The notes under the pieces were generated by a model. That model was not told the DNA's origin. It saw only the letters and a program-made list of their open reading frames with translations, and searched no databases. A program made the position numbers and the translations under genes. Source: JAWLEV01 sp041685915 (GTDB taxonomy: Bacteria > Chloroflexota > Anaerolineae > UBA1429). Taken from it: a DNA stretch of 44,615 nt. The stretch covers positions 1 through 44,615 of the forward strand of contig JAWLEV010000011.1 of the NCBI GenBank assembly GCA_041685915.1, written 5' to 3'. Below are positions 31,576 through 39,845 of the stretch, in pieces (the stretch's first letter is position 1; the number at the start of each line of letters is the position of its first letter).

Positions 31576-32181
31576 CTACACTAGCTGCTCTAGCTCATGG
31601 AAATCCTCTTGCATCCTCTTCTTGAGATCTGGATTGTAAAAGGCCGCTGCTGGATGATAAAGGGGCATGATGACCACCTCTCCGTATAAAGTCTCGGTCT
31701 CTAACTTTTTCCCGTGCAGATCTCCAATACTCTGATCCTGCTGGTGGTGATCGAAATGCTCCAGGATAAACTCTGTGGCAAAGCGTCCCAAGGTAGCGAT
31801 AACCCGGGGCTGGATGATCTCTATTTGCTGCAGCAGGAACGGTCCGTAGAGTTCGATCTCACCCACGTGAGGATCCCGGTTGCCTGGCGGACGATCCTTG
31901 ACCACATTGGTGATATAGACTTTTTCCCGCACCATGTCGATCGACTCCAAGAGCTGGTCCAGGATCTGTCCCGCGTTTCCCGCAAAGGGCCTTCCCGTCT
32001 TTGCCTCCTGCGCGCCCGGCGCCTCGCCGATAAGCATGATGGACGTCTCGGCGTCGCCCTCTCCTATGACGGGCGAGTATCCCTGTTCCTTCCGATACTC
32101 GTAAAGAGGTGACTCTTTCAGATCGCGGACCTCTTTCGCGATCTCCTCGAGTTGTTTCCCTTTGTTCCCGTTGATGGCCAT
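31576..32181 (-). CDS. Family 4-type uracil-DNA glycosylase without Fe-S cysteines
   Basis: 201 residues. GEAPGAQEAKTGRPFAGNAG (52-71) is the family 4 motif 1, YITNVVKDRPPGNRDP (89-104) the second, and YHPAAAFYNP the third. The family normally has four cysteines that bind a [4Fe-4S] cluster. Here the first pair is Leu21 and Ser24, the third is Asp96 (KCRPP has become KDRPP) and the fourth is Tyr112; the protein has no cysteine at all. It therefore should fold without a cluster. Otherwise it resembles the thermophilic UDG family that removes uracil from DNA. GGAGGAG precedes the ATG. Confidence 0.88.
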   Translation of the reverse strand: MAINGNKGKQLEEIAKEVRDLKESPLYEYRKEQGYSPVIGEGDAETSIMLIGEAPGAQEAKTGRPFAGNAGQILDQLLESIDMVREKVYITNVVKDRPPGNRDPHVGEIELYGPFLLQQIEIIQPRVIATLGRFATEFILEHFDHHQQDQSIGDLHGKKLETETLYGEVVIMPLYHPAAAFYNPDLKKRMQEDFHELEQLV

Positions 32182-32300
32182 TCGAACTCCTCCCTACAAG
32201 ATCTCGTTCAATTGGCCTTGTATTCAGGAATTCCTCTTTTGGGACTTCTTGTCTTGTGTGATTCCCTGTCTTGCGTTGCCCCTGATGGGCAGAGCCCGAT

Positions 32301-33563
32301 TTACATAAGGAAGGCGACCCCGATGCCTGCGGCCAGCATCAGCAACAGGCCTGGCAGTATGGTTTGGCGCAGTTCTTGGGAGCCCAAGGTCAGGACGACG
32401 CTTCCTTTGGCGACTGTGGTGGCCATAGCGCCGATCACCACGGCGCGGCCTCCTGTGTTCAGGCTTACGTCTCCCACGGCGCTGAGTCGGGCCATGGAGA
32501 GGGTCACAGCATGGGCGCCCGACAGGCCAGTGATGGCGCTGGATAGATAAACTCCCACTTCCCCCACATAGACCTGGGCAGCCTTTGAGACCAAAAGCAC
32601 GAAACCATAGAGGAGACCAAATTTGAGTGCGGTTCCAAGCTCAAAGGGGTTGGAGAAGGCGACTTCCCCTGCCCTCTCGGTGCGTTGTGAGAGGTGGAGG
32701 TAGGCGCTATAGGTCAGGGCCACTGCTAAGGCAGCGGCCATAGGTGGCCATAGGGTTTTGAGTAGTTCTGCGTTAATGATCGCGACCTGTATTACGATGC
32801 GCAAGTAGGTCATGGCCCAGGCCACTGTAATGGCCAGGGCAAAGGGTTTGGCCAATTCTCTTTCCTCTTGGCTACGCTGGGAGAAGGTAAAGGTTACCGG
32901 TGTACTGGATACGATACCTCCCAATATGCCGGTCAAGGGGATACCCTGCCGCGGCCCCACGATTTTTATCAACACATACCCCAAAAAACTGATACCGGAG
33001 ATCAGCACTACCATGAGCCACATCTCGTGAGGGTTCAGCACGTCAAGTGGCGGGGGGCCAAAGCTGCGATTGGGCAACACGGGGAGCACAATGACGGTGA
33101 TCACGGCGAACTTGAGGATGGCATAGACATCCTCGCGGGTGAGCCGCTGGGCAAAGGCGTGCATCTCCGGTTTGAGCGAGAGGACCAGCGTGGTCGTTAC
33201 ACCAATGGCTGCTGCCAGCGCCAAATGGTCCCAGTAGCAAAATGCCCCGGCAGCTAACGTCAAGAGGGTCGCCATCTCGGTTGTGAGTCCCGTGTCCTCA
33301 TGTGGCCAGGCGCCAACAAAGTGGGCGACGACGATGAGAGCCCCTACGGGAAGAGCTATGCCGAGAAACCCCCAGGCGGAAAGGAGTTCTTCGGCGATAA
33401 GAGCACTCGAACAGCCCAGCAGACCGACGAGCGCAAGGGTGCGTACTCCCATAGAGAGTTCCTCTTCCGTGCCACCATAGGCATATTCCCGTTGTAGCCC
33501 GACCAAAAAGCCGATGGCCAGGGAGACGCCGAAACGATAAAAGAGAGTTGTATGTGTTGTCAT
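32301..33563 (-). CDS. MgtC/SapB membrane protein with DUF4010 domain
   Basis: 420 residues, about 11-12 hydrophobic segments. The N-terminal 130 residues carry MgtC motifs (IGFLVGLQREYAYGG, GVRTLALVGLLG); the rest is DUF4010 (RREDVYAIL-type region, LPNRSFGP, GGIVSSTPVTFTFSQRS). MgtC proteins are linked to magnesium limitation and membrane potential; DUF4010 versions have no proven transport role. GGAGAAAG before the ATG. Encoded in the same leftward run as the UDG and PEBP genes. Confidence 0.88.
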   Translation of the reverse strand: MTTHTTLFYRFGVSLAIGFLVGLQREYAYGGTEEELSMGVRTLALVGLLGCSSALIAEELLSAWGFLGIALPVGALIVVAHFVGAWPHEDTGLTTEMATLLTLAAGAFCYWDHLALAAAIGVTTTLVLSLKPEMHAFAQRLTREDVYAILKFAVITVIVLPVLPNRSFGPPPLDVLNPHEMWLMVVLISGISFLGYVLIKIVGPRQGIPLTGILGGIVSSTPVTFTFSQRSQEERELAKPFALAITVAWAMTYLRIVIQVAIINAELLKTLWPPMAAALAVALTYSAYLHLSQRTERAGEVAFSNPFELGTALKFGLLYGFVLLVSKAAQVYVGEVGVYLSSAITGLSGAHAVTLSMARLSAVGDVSLNTGGRAVVIGAMATTVAKGSVVLTLGSQELRQTILPGLLLMLAAGIGVAFLM

Positions 33564-33599
33564 GCACTTTCTCCAGGATGTAGCGGCATCGATCTGTAC

Positions 33600-34064
33600 C
33601 TATGACCGGCGGTAGCGGCCCATCAGGTCGCCACGGTCGAGGACATGTCCCTCCACCGCGCTGAAAAACTGATCGCGCGTGAGGCCCGGGGATAGATCCA
33701 ACTCCTGATCCAGGGCGTAAAGCCGAAAATAGTAGCGATGCGTTTCTCCCCTCGGAGGGCAGGGTCCTCCATAGCCCACATCACCGAAATCGTTTCGCCC
33801 TTGCGCGCCGCCCCAATCCAGGGTGATGTGTGGTGGTACGTTTTCTGGGAGGTCATATCTTGTCGTCGGGATGTTATATAGTAACCAGTGGGTGAATATG
33901 CCGGAGGGAGCATCTGGATCCTCACAGACCAGGGCCAGCGACTGTGCATCTTCGGGCACGCCCTGCCACGATAGCGGTGGGGAGATGTTTTTCCCCTCGC
34001 ACGTATACTTGTCCGGGATCGTTTCCTCTGCTTCCAAGGCCGAGCTCGTTAGTGGAAAGGACAT
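33600..34064 (-). CDS. YbhB/YbcL (PEBP) family protein
   Basis: 154 residues. The start at 34064 (MSFPLTSSALEAEETIP) lies behind ACGGAGGA; the longer frame from 34115 has no site. SPPLSWQGVPEDAQSLALVCEDPDAP, HWLLYNIP and GPCPPRGETHRYYFRLYALD are the phosphatidylethanolamine-binding protein motifs, with the DPDAP and HW residues forming the anion pocket. No signal peptide. The bacterial role is unknown. Confidence 0.93.
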   Translation of the reverse strand: MSFPLTSSALEAEETIPDKYTCEGKNISPPLSWQGVPEDAQSLALVCEDPDAPSGIFTHWLLYNIPTTRYDLPENVPPHITLDWGGAQGRNDFGDVGYGGPCPPRGETHRYYFRLYALDQELDLSPGLTRDQFFSAVEGHVLDRGDLMGRYRRS

Positions 34065-34164
34065 AGGTTCCTCCGTAAGACCTGTGACTATAGAGGAGCC
34101 TTTTGGCAGGTCCATGATCCTTCGCTGGCACTGTCAAAGAGGCTCTCCAATCTGTTTCGCTTCG

Positions 34165-35373
34165 CTAGGCACCAAACTTTTCCAGACGGCTTGCATGCGC
34201 CATAGCCAGGGGCATCAAGTCGGTCACTGGGAGTCGAGGCCCCAGGCCCCCACCGAGACACGCACGTTCCCCAAAGACCTTTACCCCGTCGGGCCGGCAG
34301 TATTTCGACCACAACATAACCGGTACCGGATGCCAGCTATGATATTTCATCTTTGACGGCGTGGAATGGTCGCCGGTGACGACGAGCACGTCGGGGTCCA
34401 GATCGAGCAGGTGTGGAATTTGCTCGTCGGCTTTCTCGATGGCCTCCGCCTTTCGCTGAAAGTCCCCATCCTCGCCGGCACTATCGATGGGCTTGACGTG
34501 CACGAAAAAGTAATCATAGTCGCTCCAGCACTTTTCCAGGGCATCGAACTCCTCTTCTAGAGTGCCGCCGGCGTCCAAGCATTCCATACCGATAAGCCTC
34601 GCGACGCCCCGATACATGGGGTAGGAGGCGATGGCTGCCGCCCTGAGTCCGTATATCTGCGGCAGTGTGGGCCAGTCTGGCAGTTTGGAGAAACCCCTCA
34701 ACAGGAGCATGTTTGCCGGCTCCTCGTCTGCCAGAATCTCCCGCGTCTGGCTCAGGAATTCTTCGACCAACCGTGCCGTCTCGTCCGAACTCGGGGAGCG
34801 GGATTGGGGGTCCAAGGGGGGCACGCCCGTCTCCTGGGGGTCGGTGTCCGAAAGATCGGCTCCCAAGTTCTCACCGCGCAGTATAAGGAGCATGCGATAA
34901 TCCTTTACTGCTTCCAAAAAGATCTCTGCGCCGGGGAGTTCGATCTGACGGAGGAGATCGAGCAACTCCTCATTCTTTTCCGTCGGAATGCGTCCCGCGC
35001 GCCGGTTCACTATGCGGCCCTTTTCATCCACCGTGCAAAAATTGCCGCGGGCGGCCACATCGTTTTCCTGCAAATCAAAGCCGATGCCCAATGCTGAGAG
35101 GACGCCCCTTCCGACCTGGTATTTGGTGGGGTCGTAGCCAAACAGTGCCAGGTGGCCGGGGCCGCTGCCGGGAGTGATGCCTGCCCCGATGGGTTCGTGC
35201 AGTCCACATATGGACTGGGCCGCCAAGCCGTCCAGATTGGGCGTGTTGGCCGCCTCAAGCTCTGTTAGCCCACCGGAGTTCATGGGCAGTCCTCCCAATC
35301 CATCGAGGACGAGTAAAATGATTTTGGTTTCCTTGTGTGGGTTCACGAGTTGTCTGATGAAATCTAGTTCCAT
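34165..35373 (-). CDS. apgM: Phosphoglycerate mutase, cofactor-independent (ApgM type)
   Basis: 402 residues, alkaline-phosphatase superfamily. Interconverts 3- and 2-phosphoglycerate with two metal ions. Asp24 in LVLDGLGG; Ser70 in GITPGSGPGHLALFGYDP is the phosphorylated residue; VVTGDHSTPSKMKYHSWHPVPVML carries further metal ligands. Length and motifs are those of the archaeal-type ApgM, not the longer GpmI. AGGAG before the ATG at 35373. The gene lies behind a 241-bp gap with inverted repeats. Confidence 0.93.
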   Translation of the reverse strand: MELDFIRQLVNPHKETKIILLVLDGLGGLPMNSGGLTELEAANTPNLDGLAAQSICGLHEPIGAGITPGSGPGHLALFGYDPTKYQVGRGVLSALGIGFDLQENDVAARGNFCTVDEKGRIVNRRAGRIPTEKNEELLDLLRQIELPGAEIFLEAVKDYRMLLILRGENLGADLSDTDPQETGVPPLDPQSRSPSSDETARLVEEFLSQTREILADEEPANMLLLRGFSKLPDWPTLPQIYGLRAAAIASYPMYRGVARLIGMECLDAGGTLEEEFDALEKCWSDYDYFFVHVKPIDSAGEDGDFQRKAEAIEKADEQIPHLLDLDPDVLVVTGDHSTPSKMKYHSWHPVPVMLWSKYCRPDGVKVFGERACLGGGLGPRLPVTDLMPLAMAHASRLEKFGA

Positions 35374-35452
35374 TCCCTATCTCCTGCGTATTACAAAAAT
35401 TCTGCTATCCAGAAGGGGTGTCGTGCCCCTTTTTCGTAGCTGTTCGAAAAAA

Positions 35453-35482
35453 GTGTCAGTATCATATTCAAATCCTTGACAC
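35453..35482. promoter_or_regulatory. Inverted repeat GTGTCA-N18-TGACAC
   Basis: 6-bp arms (35453-35458 and 35477-35482) around an A/T-rich centre, 80 nt before apgM. The arm spacing of 18 equals that of the operators at 330 and 2436, but the arms differ. Possible regulator site for apgM. Confidence 0.3.
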
Positions 35483-35527
35483 CTCTGGGCCCTCATGAAG
35501 CATTCTCAAGGCGCCGGGCATCGAACT

Positions 35528-35575
35528 CCTCCGAGGTCTGGGCTGTTCCGCTTTCATAGGCCAAGACCTCGGAGG
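35528..35575. repeat. Large inverted repeat, CCTCCGAGG type
   Basis: CCTCCGAGGTCT (35528-35539) pairs with AGACCTCGGAGG (35564-35575), plus two more G-C pairs inside, loop about 19 nt. Each arm is itself close to a palindrome. On the top strand it is followed by TTTGTTT. The arm sequence looks like the kind of element that recurs between genes; only this copy is in the window. Likely an mRNA end or a dispersed repeat. Confidence 0.65.
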
Positions 35576-35614
35576 TTTGTTTCCCTATTGCTCTCTGCAA
35601 CTAGGCGATCCCAC

Positions 35615-35818
35615 CTATCTTTCAACGAGGAAGGATATCTTGGTGTTCACCCTATAGTGGGTGATCTCGTCATCCTCCACGATGGCCTGAAAATCCTTGA
35701 CATAGATGGATTGGATGTTGCGAACCGTCTTCTTGGTATCTTCCAGGGCCTGTGCTACGGCGTCCTCCCAACTCTTTTCAGATTGACCAATGATCTCCAC
35801 TACTTTGACTACGGACAT
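35615..35818 (-). CDS. Dodecin family protein
   Basis: 67 residues from the ATG at 35818 (MSVVKVVEIIGQSEKSWEDA), behind AAAGGAG. The one-helix, three-strand dodecin pattern is complete: helix with VAQALEDTKKTVRNIQSIYVKDFQA, then VRNIQSIYV and YRVNTKISFLVE. Dodecins form hollow 12-mers that bind flavin or coenzyme A. Preceded by a promoter at 35945-35973, so probably a single-gene transcript. Confidence 0.92.
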   Translation of the reverse strand: MSVVKVVEIIGQSEKSWEDAVAQALEDTKKTVRNIQSIYVKDFQAIVEDDEITHYRVNTKISFLVER

Positions 35819-35944
35819 GTTACAGGCTCCTTTCCTCATCTATCTTGCATCTTTGCCCTATATGCTGTACGCACTTTTTTTTTCTGTGTAACGCACCTCC
35901 TTTCAAGCACCATCCTTGCTTAGACAGTTATTGGCAAGAATGAC

Positions 35945-35973
35945 CCTATATTGTACCGCACTTCTGATATCAA
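35945..35973 (-). promoter_or_regulatory. Promoter of the dodecin gene
   Basis: Leftward: TTGATA (35973-35968), 17-nt spacer, TATAGG (35950-35945). Transcription would start near 35938, giving a leader of about 120 nt. That leader includes an unused AAAGGAGGT (35903-35895) and a run of nine A residues in the transcript. Confidence 0.55.
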
Positions 35974-36052
35974 GGCTATCGCCAGAGGCCATGCCTGCAA
36001 ACTGACGGCGCCAGCCGGGCTTGGGTTGGTGACCCTTCCCTTTCGTGTGTTT

Positions 36053-38263
36053 CTATCGGGAGGCAGTGGTAGTCCAAAGGGTGCTCCCACATTGCGGACA
36101 GCATAGGGAAGATTTCGCCTCTGTCGCTTTTAAGCAAAAGGCCTCGAGAGAGCCAAAGTGATCCTCGATAACCTGCTTTGTCTCCTTTCCCTGTTCCTCA
36201 AAGGCTCGTCTGAGCACCTCTTCCTCGCGCGAGCCCACACGATAGACGGTCAGCCCCTTACAGTCAAGGTCTATGGCCAGGCGATATGCGCGTTCGACAT
36301 CCTCGCGGGTGGCCTCGTTGGGCAGGTTGATGGTTTTGGAGATTGCCCCATCCACGTGCTCCTGGAATGCCGCCTGTATGCGCACGTGGGCCTCGGAAGG
36401 AACGTCGTTGGCCGTTACAAAGATTTGAGCAATCTCCTTTGGTATGGGAAGGCTCCCCGGACCCTCGTATGTGCCCTGGCGCATCATCTCTTCGGCCTCG
36501 GCTTTTACCTTTTCCACGTCTATCTCGTTGGCCTCAAGGGTGCGCAGGAAATAGTCAGCGAACTCGACCAGCATCCTCTCTCCTGCGATGTCCTCCCCGA
36601 CGTCTTTGAAATAGACCACATCGAAGAGGGGTTCACAGCCACTGGAGGTGTTGGCGATCATGCTCGTGGTGCCCGTGGGCGCAATCATGGTTGTGTGATG
36701 GTTACGAACCTTGAAACCGCTGGCCCACTCTTTGGGGTCCAATCCAGTATGGTCGCGAAACCACTCTGGATAATCTGCAGGGTGAGCGAACTTGGAATCT
36801 TCCCATCCCTCAAAGACGCCCCGCTCCTCAGCAAGATCGTGACTTGCGCGCTTTGACTCCCGTGCGATGTGAAGCATAAGCTGGCGCGCGATCTCGAACG
36901 AGGCCTCACTGCCGTACACCACGCCCATCTGCATCAACATCTCGGCAAAGCCCATCAGGCCCAGTCCGATGTTGCGAAGGCCCTTTTGCTTTTTCTCGAT
37001 GGTCTCTAGCGGAAACTTGCTGACGGTGGTGGCGTTATCGAGGAAGCGGGTGCCCAAGCGGGCCACATACAGGAGGTGATCCCAGTCGACGGCCTTTTCC
37101 AGGAAATCGGAAACCACGGTGGGCAGGTCGCTTTCAGCATCTTTATGGAAGTCGGGCCAATAGGGGGCGTCCTCCGCGACCATAAGAGAGAGGTTAATGT
37201 GGCCCAGGGCGCAGGCCTCGTATTCCTCCAGCGGTTCCTCCCCACAGGGATTTGTGGCCTCGACGATGTGGTTGGGATGCGCCTCCACGTCAAAGGTGTG
37301 GTCACAATTGGCCTGGTCGATCATAAAGAGACCTGGCTCCCCGTTGCTCCACGCGCTGTGGACGATCACGTCCCATATAAAGCGGGCCGGCAGCGTCATG
37401 GGGGCACCGATCTCCAGTTCGGTTTGCTCCCGATATTGGGCGATGCCCTCAACCTCGCCGGCATGATCGCGCCAGAAATTCTCCTCCACAACCCTCGGGT
37501 CCGCCTCTTCATGGGCGGTGTTGTAAAAGTGGGCTGTCTGCTCCACCACCTCAAAGGGTTCCCCAGTGCGGGGATTATACAGAGTATACTCCTTGTCCTC
37601 GTCCACCGCTTGCACAAATTCGTCGGTGATGGCCACAGAGAGGTTAAAGTTCGTCAACACTCCCTCCCGTCGTTTGGCCAAGGCGAATCGCCCCGCGTCG
37701 GGGTGATCGACACGCAGAATGCCCATCTGGGCTCCGCGACGTCTACCCCCCTGCTTGAGGGCTCCGCACATGGCATCGTATACGTGCATGAAGGAGAGCG
37801 GCCCACTGGCCACGCCGCCGGTGGAACGAACGATGTCCCCCTTGGGGCGCAGCTTGGTAAAGGTATAGCCCACGCCGCCGCCTGTCTGGAGGATATTGGC
37901 GGCCTGGCGCAGCGTGTCAAAGATGGAATTGAGATCATCCCTCGGCGAGATCACAAAGCAGGCCGCCAGTTGCTCGAACTCTGCCCCGGCGTTCATCAAC
38001 GTGGGCGAGTTGGGGATGAATTCCAGCAAGGTCATCGACTCATAGAAGGCATTGGCCATTTCCTCCGCATCGTTGCCATACTGGTTCTCAGGTCGCGCCA
38101 CGTCGTCGGCTACACGGCGGAACATCCCTTCTGGCGTCTCGATGATCTCTCCCTCATCGTCCCTCAGGAGGTAGCGTGCCGGCAGGATGCGTTCGTGAAC
38201 ATTCTCTGTCAGCCGCTCCTGAAGAGATTTGTGTCTTGTCCGCTTTATAGGTAATCTAACCAC
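36053..38263 (-). CDS. nrdJ: Ribonucleotide reductase, class II (adenosylcobalamin)
   Basis: 736 residues, GTG start behind GGAGG. Reduces ribonucleotides with a radical made by coenzyme B12. Active-site motifs: NSPTLMNAG, AACFVISPRDDL (first Cys), NPCGEEPL (N-x-C-x-E), and APTGTTSMIANTSSGCEP. No partner subunit gene is needed. The C-terminus ends CCPQCGSTLWTTTASR; the usual tail of this group continues with a second cysteine-rich segment (GCxxCxxCGxSKC) that re-reduces the active site. None of the three frames after the stop gives it. No cobalamin riboswitch is seen upstream, where only 43 bp separate it from sixA. Confidence 0.95.
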   Translation of the reverse strand: MVRLPIKRTRHKSLQERLTENVHERILPARYLLRDDEGEIIETPEGMFRRVADDVARPENQYGNDAEEMANAFYESMTLLEFIPNSPTLMNAGAEFEQLAACFVISPRDDLNSIFDTLRQAANILQTGGGVGYTFTKLRPKGDIVRSTGGVASGPLSFMHVYDAMCGALKQGGRRRGAQMGILRVDHPDAGRFALAKRREGVLTNFNLSVAITDEFVQAVDEDKEYTLYNPRTGEPFEVVEQTAHFYNTAHEEADPRVVEENFWRDHAGEVEGIAQYREQTELEIGAPMTLPARFIWDVIVHSAWSNGEPGLFMIDQANCDHTFDVEAHPNHIVEATNPCGEEPLEEYEACALGHINLSLMVAEDAPYWPDFHKDAESDLPTVVSDFLEKAVDWDHLLYVARLGTRFLDNATTVSKFPLETIEKKQKGLRNIGLGLMGFAEMLMQMGVVYGSEASFEIARQLMLHIARESKRASHDLAEERGVFEGWEDSKFAHPADYPEWFRDHTGLDPKEWASGFKVRNHHTTMIAPTGTTSMIANTSSGCEPLFDVVYFKDVGEDIAGERMLVEFADYFLRTLEANEIDVEKVKAEAEEMMRQGTYEGPGSLPIPKEIAQIFVTANDVPSEAHVRIQAAFQEHVDGAISKTINLPNEATREDVERAYRLAIDLDCKGLTVYRVGSREEEVLRRAFEEQGKETKQVIEDHFGSLEAFCLKATEAKSSLCCPQCGSTLWTTTASR

Positions 38264-38306
38264 GCGTTTTCCTCCGGAACAGCTCTGAAAGATGGATAGG
38301 TGTTTG

Positions 38307-38795
38307 CTATTCCTTCGAATCCCCTTCGCCCAACGCGGCGATTTCGGGAGTGACGATCCAGGTCACCTGCCATCGTTCCAGCTGTCGTTCCAGGCAGACG
38401 ATGCCGGCATTGACAAAGGCAACCACGGGAAGATCGGCGTCGCCCGTCACCAATTGTCCGGTCAGGCGTTCCATAAAGGGGAGATGGCCCACCAACATGA
38501 GGGGGTCACGGCTTTTATCCAGGATCTCAGCGACGGGCTTTACGTCGTCCACAGGGCCCAGACCGGGGACTGCCAGCACCCCTCCCGCGGGAGATAGTGC
38601 ATCGCCCAAGATCTCGGCCGTCTGTTTTGCACGCGTCTTGCCACTATGGCGAATCTGCTGCACCTCTATACCCAGTTTGGTAGCCAAGTTTGTCACTTGC
38701 TCGGCATGTTGACGACCAATGGTTGTCAAAGGACGGTCTGGATCCCTTTCCTCTGACATGGCCTCTGCGTGTTGAACGAGGTAGACTTTTGGCAT
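38307..38795 (-). CDS. Phosphohistidine phosphatase SixA-like
   Basis: 162 residues. Histidine-phosphatase fold: YLVQHAEA holds the catalytic His9, with Gln-His-Ala in place of the usual Arg-His-Gly; DPDRPLTTIGRQHAEQ, SGKTRAKQTAEIL and LMLVGHLPFMERL supply the other catalytic residues. The QH form is common in the SixA-like branch. Substrate may be a phosphohistidine protein or a small phosphate ester. AGGGAGGG precedes the ATG. Lies between the aldolase and nrdJ. Confidence 0.88.
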   Translation of the reverse strand: MPKVYLVQHAEAMSEERDPDRPLTTIGRQHAEQVTNLATKLGIEVQQIRHSGKTRAKQTAEILGDALSPAGGVLAVPGLGPVDDVKPVAEILDKSRDPLMLVGHLPFMERLTGQLVTGDADLPVVAFVNAGIVCLERQLERWQVTWIVTPEIAALGEGDSKE

Positions 38796-38858
38796 TTTCC
38801 CTCCCTCTGCTCTCTCTGCTCAACAAGGTCAAGTTGTTGAGCACATGCTCCCGCTTCA

Positions 38859-39776
38859 TCACGAGGACAGCAACACGTCCTTTACCTGTTCTGTGATCTG
38901 TAAACCATCGTCCAGAGGACGCTGCCACATGTTGCGGCCAAAGATGAGCCCTGTGGCACCGCTCTCCATGCAGATACGGGCTTTTGTCAACAAATCCTCG
39001 TCGCTGATCTTGCTGCCACCAGAAAAGAGCACCATGGTCTTTCCGGCTGAGGCCACGACCTTTTCCGTCGCCCGGCGATAGGCTTCGTTCTCATCAAGCT
39101 CCTTCCATTCTCGGTAGAGCTCGCGGTAGGGTTCGGGGCTTTGTTCGTTGCCCGGATCCCTGAACGCAGGGACGTTGAGCTTGACGACGTCGGCGCCCAC
39201 TTCGTTGGCCAGTCGCGCGGCATAATCCACGGCATAAATGCTGTCGTGTCCGCCCTTTTTCCCGATAGCCTCGCCTCTGGGGTAACTCCAGATGATCAGG
39301 GGCATCCCATATCGCTCGCACTCGCCGCGGACGTTCATCAGTTGGACGAAATCCTCATCTTGACGCGGAGAGCCCACATACAGCGTATAGCCCACGGCAT
39401 CGGCTCCCAGCCTGACGGCGTCTTCAACGGTGGCGTCCTGGGCTGAAAGGGGGCGATCATCGGGGGGAATGTGGGGTCGTCCGTTAATCTTGAGGACCAG
39501 GGGCACCTCGCCAGCATAGTCATGCATATACTTTTCCGCCAGACCGATGTGAAACACGATGCCGGAATAGCCACCGTCCCTGGCCAGTTGACATTGGTAA
39601 TCCGGGTCACCACTGGGAGGGTTGGGAAAAAAGTCGATGGGGCCATGTTCCACTCCGTGATCGAGGGGCAAGAGTAACAATGTGCCGTTTCCCGGTCCAT
39701 GTTCATATAACATACGGTGCAGGCGCGTGCGCTTGCCCTGACTGAGATTCAGGTCGTTCAGCATCGTTCTCTTCAT
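38859..39776 (-). CDS. Class I fructose-bisphosphate aldolase, DeoC/FbaB type
   Basis: 305 residues, archaeal-type TIM barrel. LLPLDHGVEHGP near residue 40, DAVGYTLYVGS, and the Schiff-base Lys199 in GADVVKLNVPAF are diagnostic; FSGGSKISDEDLL and GATGLIFGRNMWQR bind the phosphate. Cleaves fructose 1,6-bisphosphate, or condenses triose phosphates in gluconeogenesis. AGGAGG lies 5 nt before the ATG. With ApgM at 34165 it gives two central-carbon enzymes of archaeal type on one strand. Confidence 0.92.
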   Translation of the reverse strand: MKRTMLNDLNLSQGKRTRLHRMLYEHGPGNGTLLLLPLDHGVEHGPIDFFPNPPSGDPDYQCQLARDGGYSGIVFHIGLAEKYMHDYAGEVPLVLKINGRPHIPPDDRPLSAQDATVEDAVRLGADAVGYTLYVGSPRQDEDFVQLMNVRGECERYGMPLIIWSYPRGEAIGKKGGHDSIYAVDYAARLANEVGADVVKLNVPAFRDPGNEQSPEPYRELYREWKELDENEAYRRATEKVVASAGKTMVLFSGGSKISDEDLLTKARICMESGATGLIFGRNMWQRPLDDGLQITEQVKDVLLSS

Positions 39777-39845
39777 GTCTGCCTCCTGAGATAGATATCA
39801 ACGATTGAATGGACGATCTGCTTCAGCGAGCGCGGTCAATGTTTT

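Larger units (their letters stand above)
35374..35614. other. Intergenic region between apgM and dodecin
   Basis: 241 bp. Contains a short hairpin (35413-35431, AAGGGG with CCCCTT, 7-nt loop, T-run on the top strand only), an inverted repeat at 35453-35482 and a large inverted repeat at 35528-35575. No reading frame with a ribosome binding site is seen. The repeats suggest that the dodecin transcript ends here and apgM has its own control. Confidence 0.6.

Noticed and set aside
35875..35883. Run of nine T residues as terminator
   Set aside because: No stem precedes it on the relevant strand; it is in the dodecin leader.
35974..36052. Riboswitch downstream of nrdJ
   Set aside because: Short GC-rich pairings are present but no B12 box or other class motif; it also lies after the gene, not before it.
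37076..38254. Rightward open frame of 392 codons over nrdJ
   Set aside because: Antisense shadow of nrdJ with no start signal or motif.
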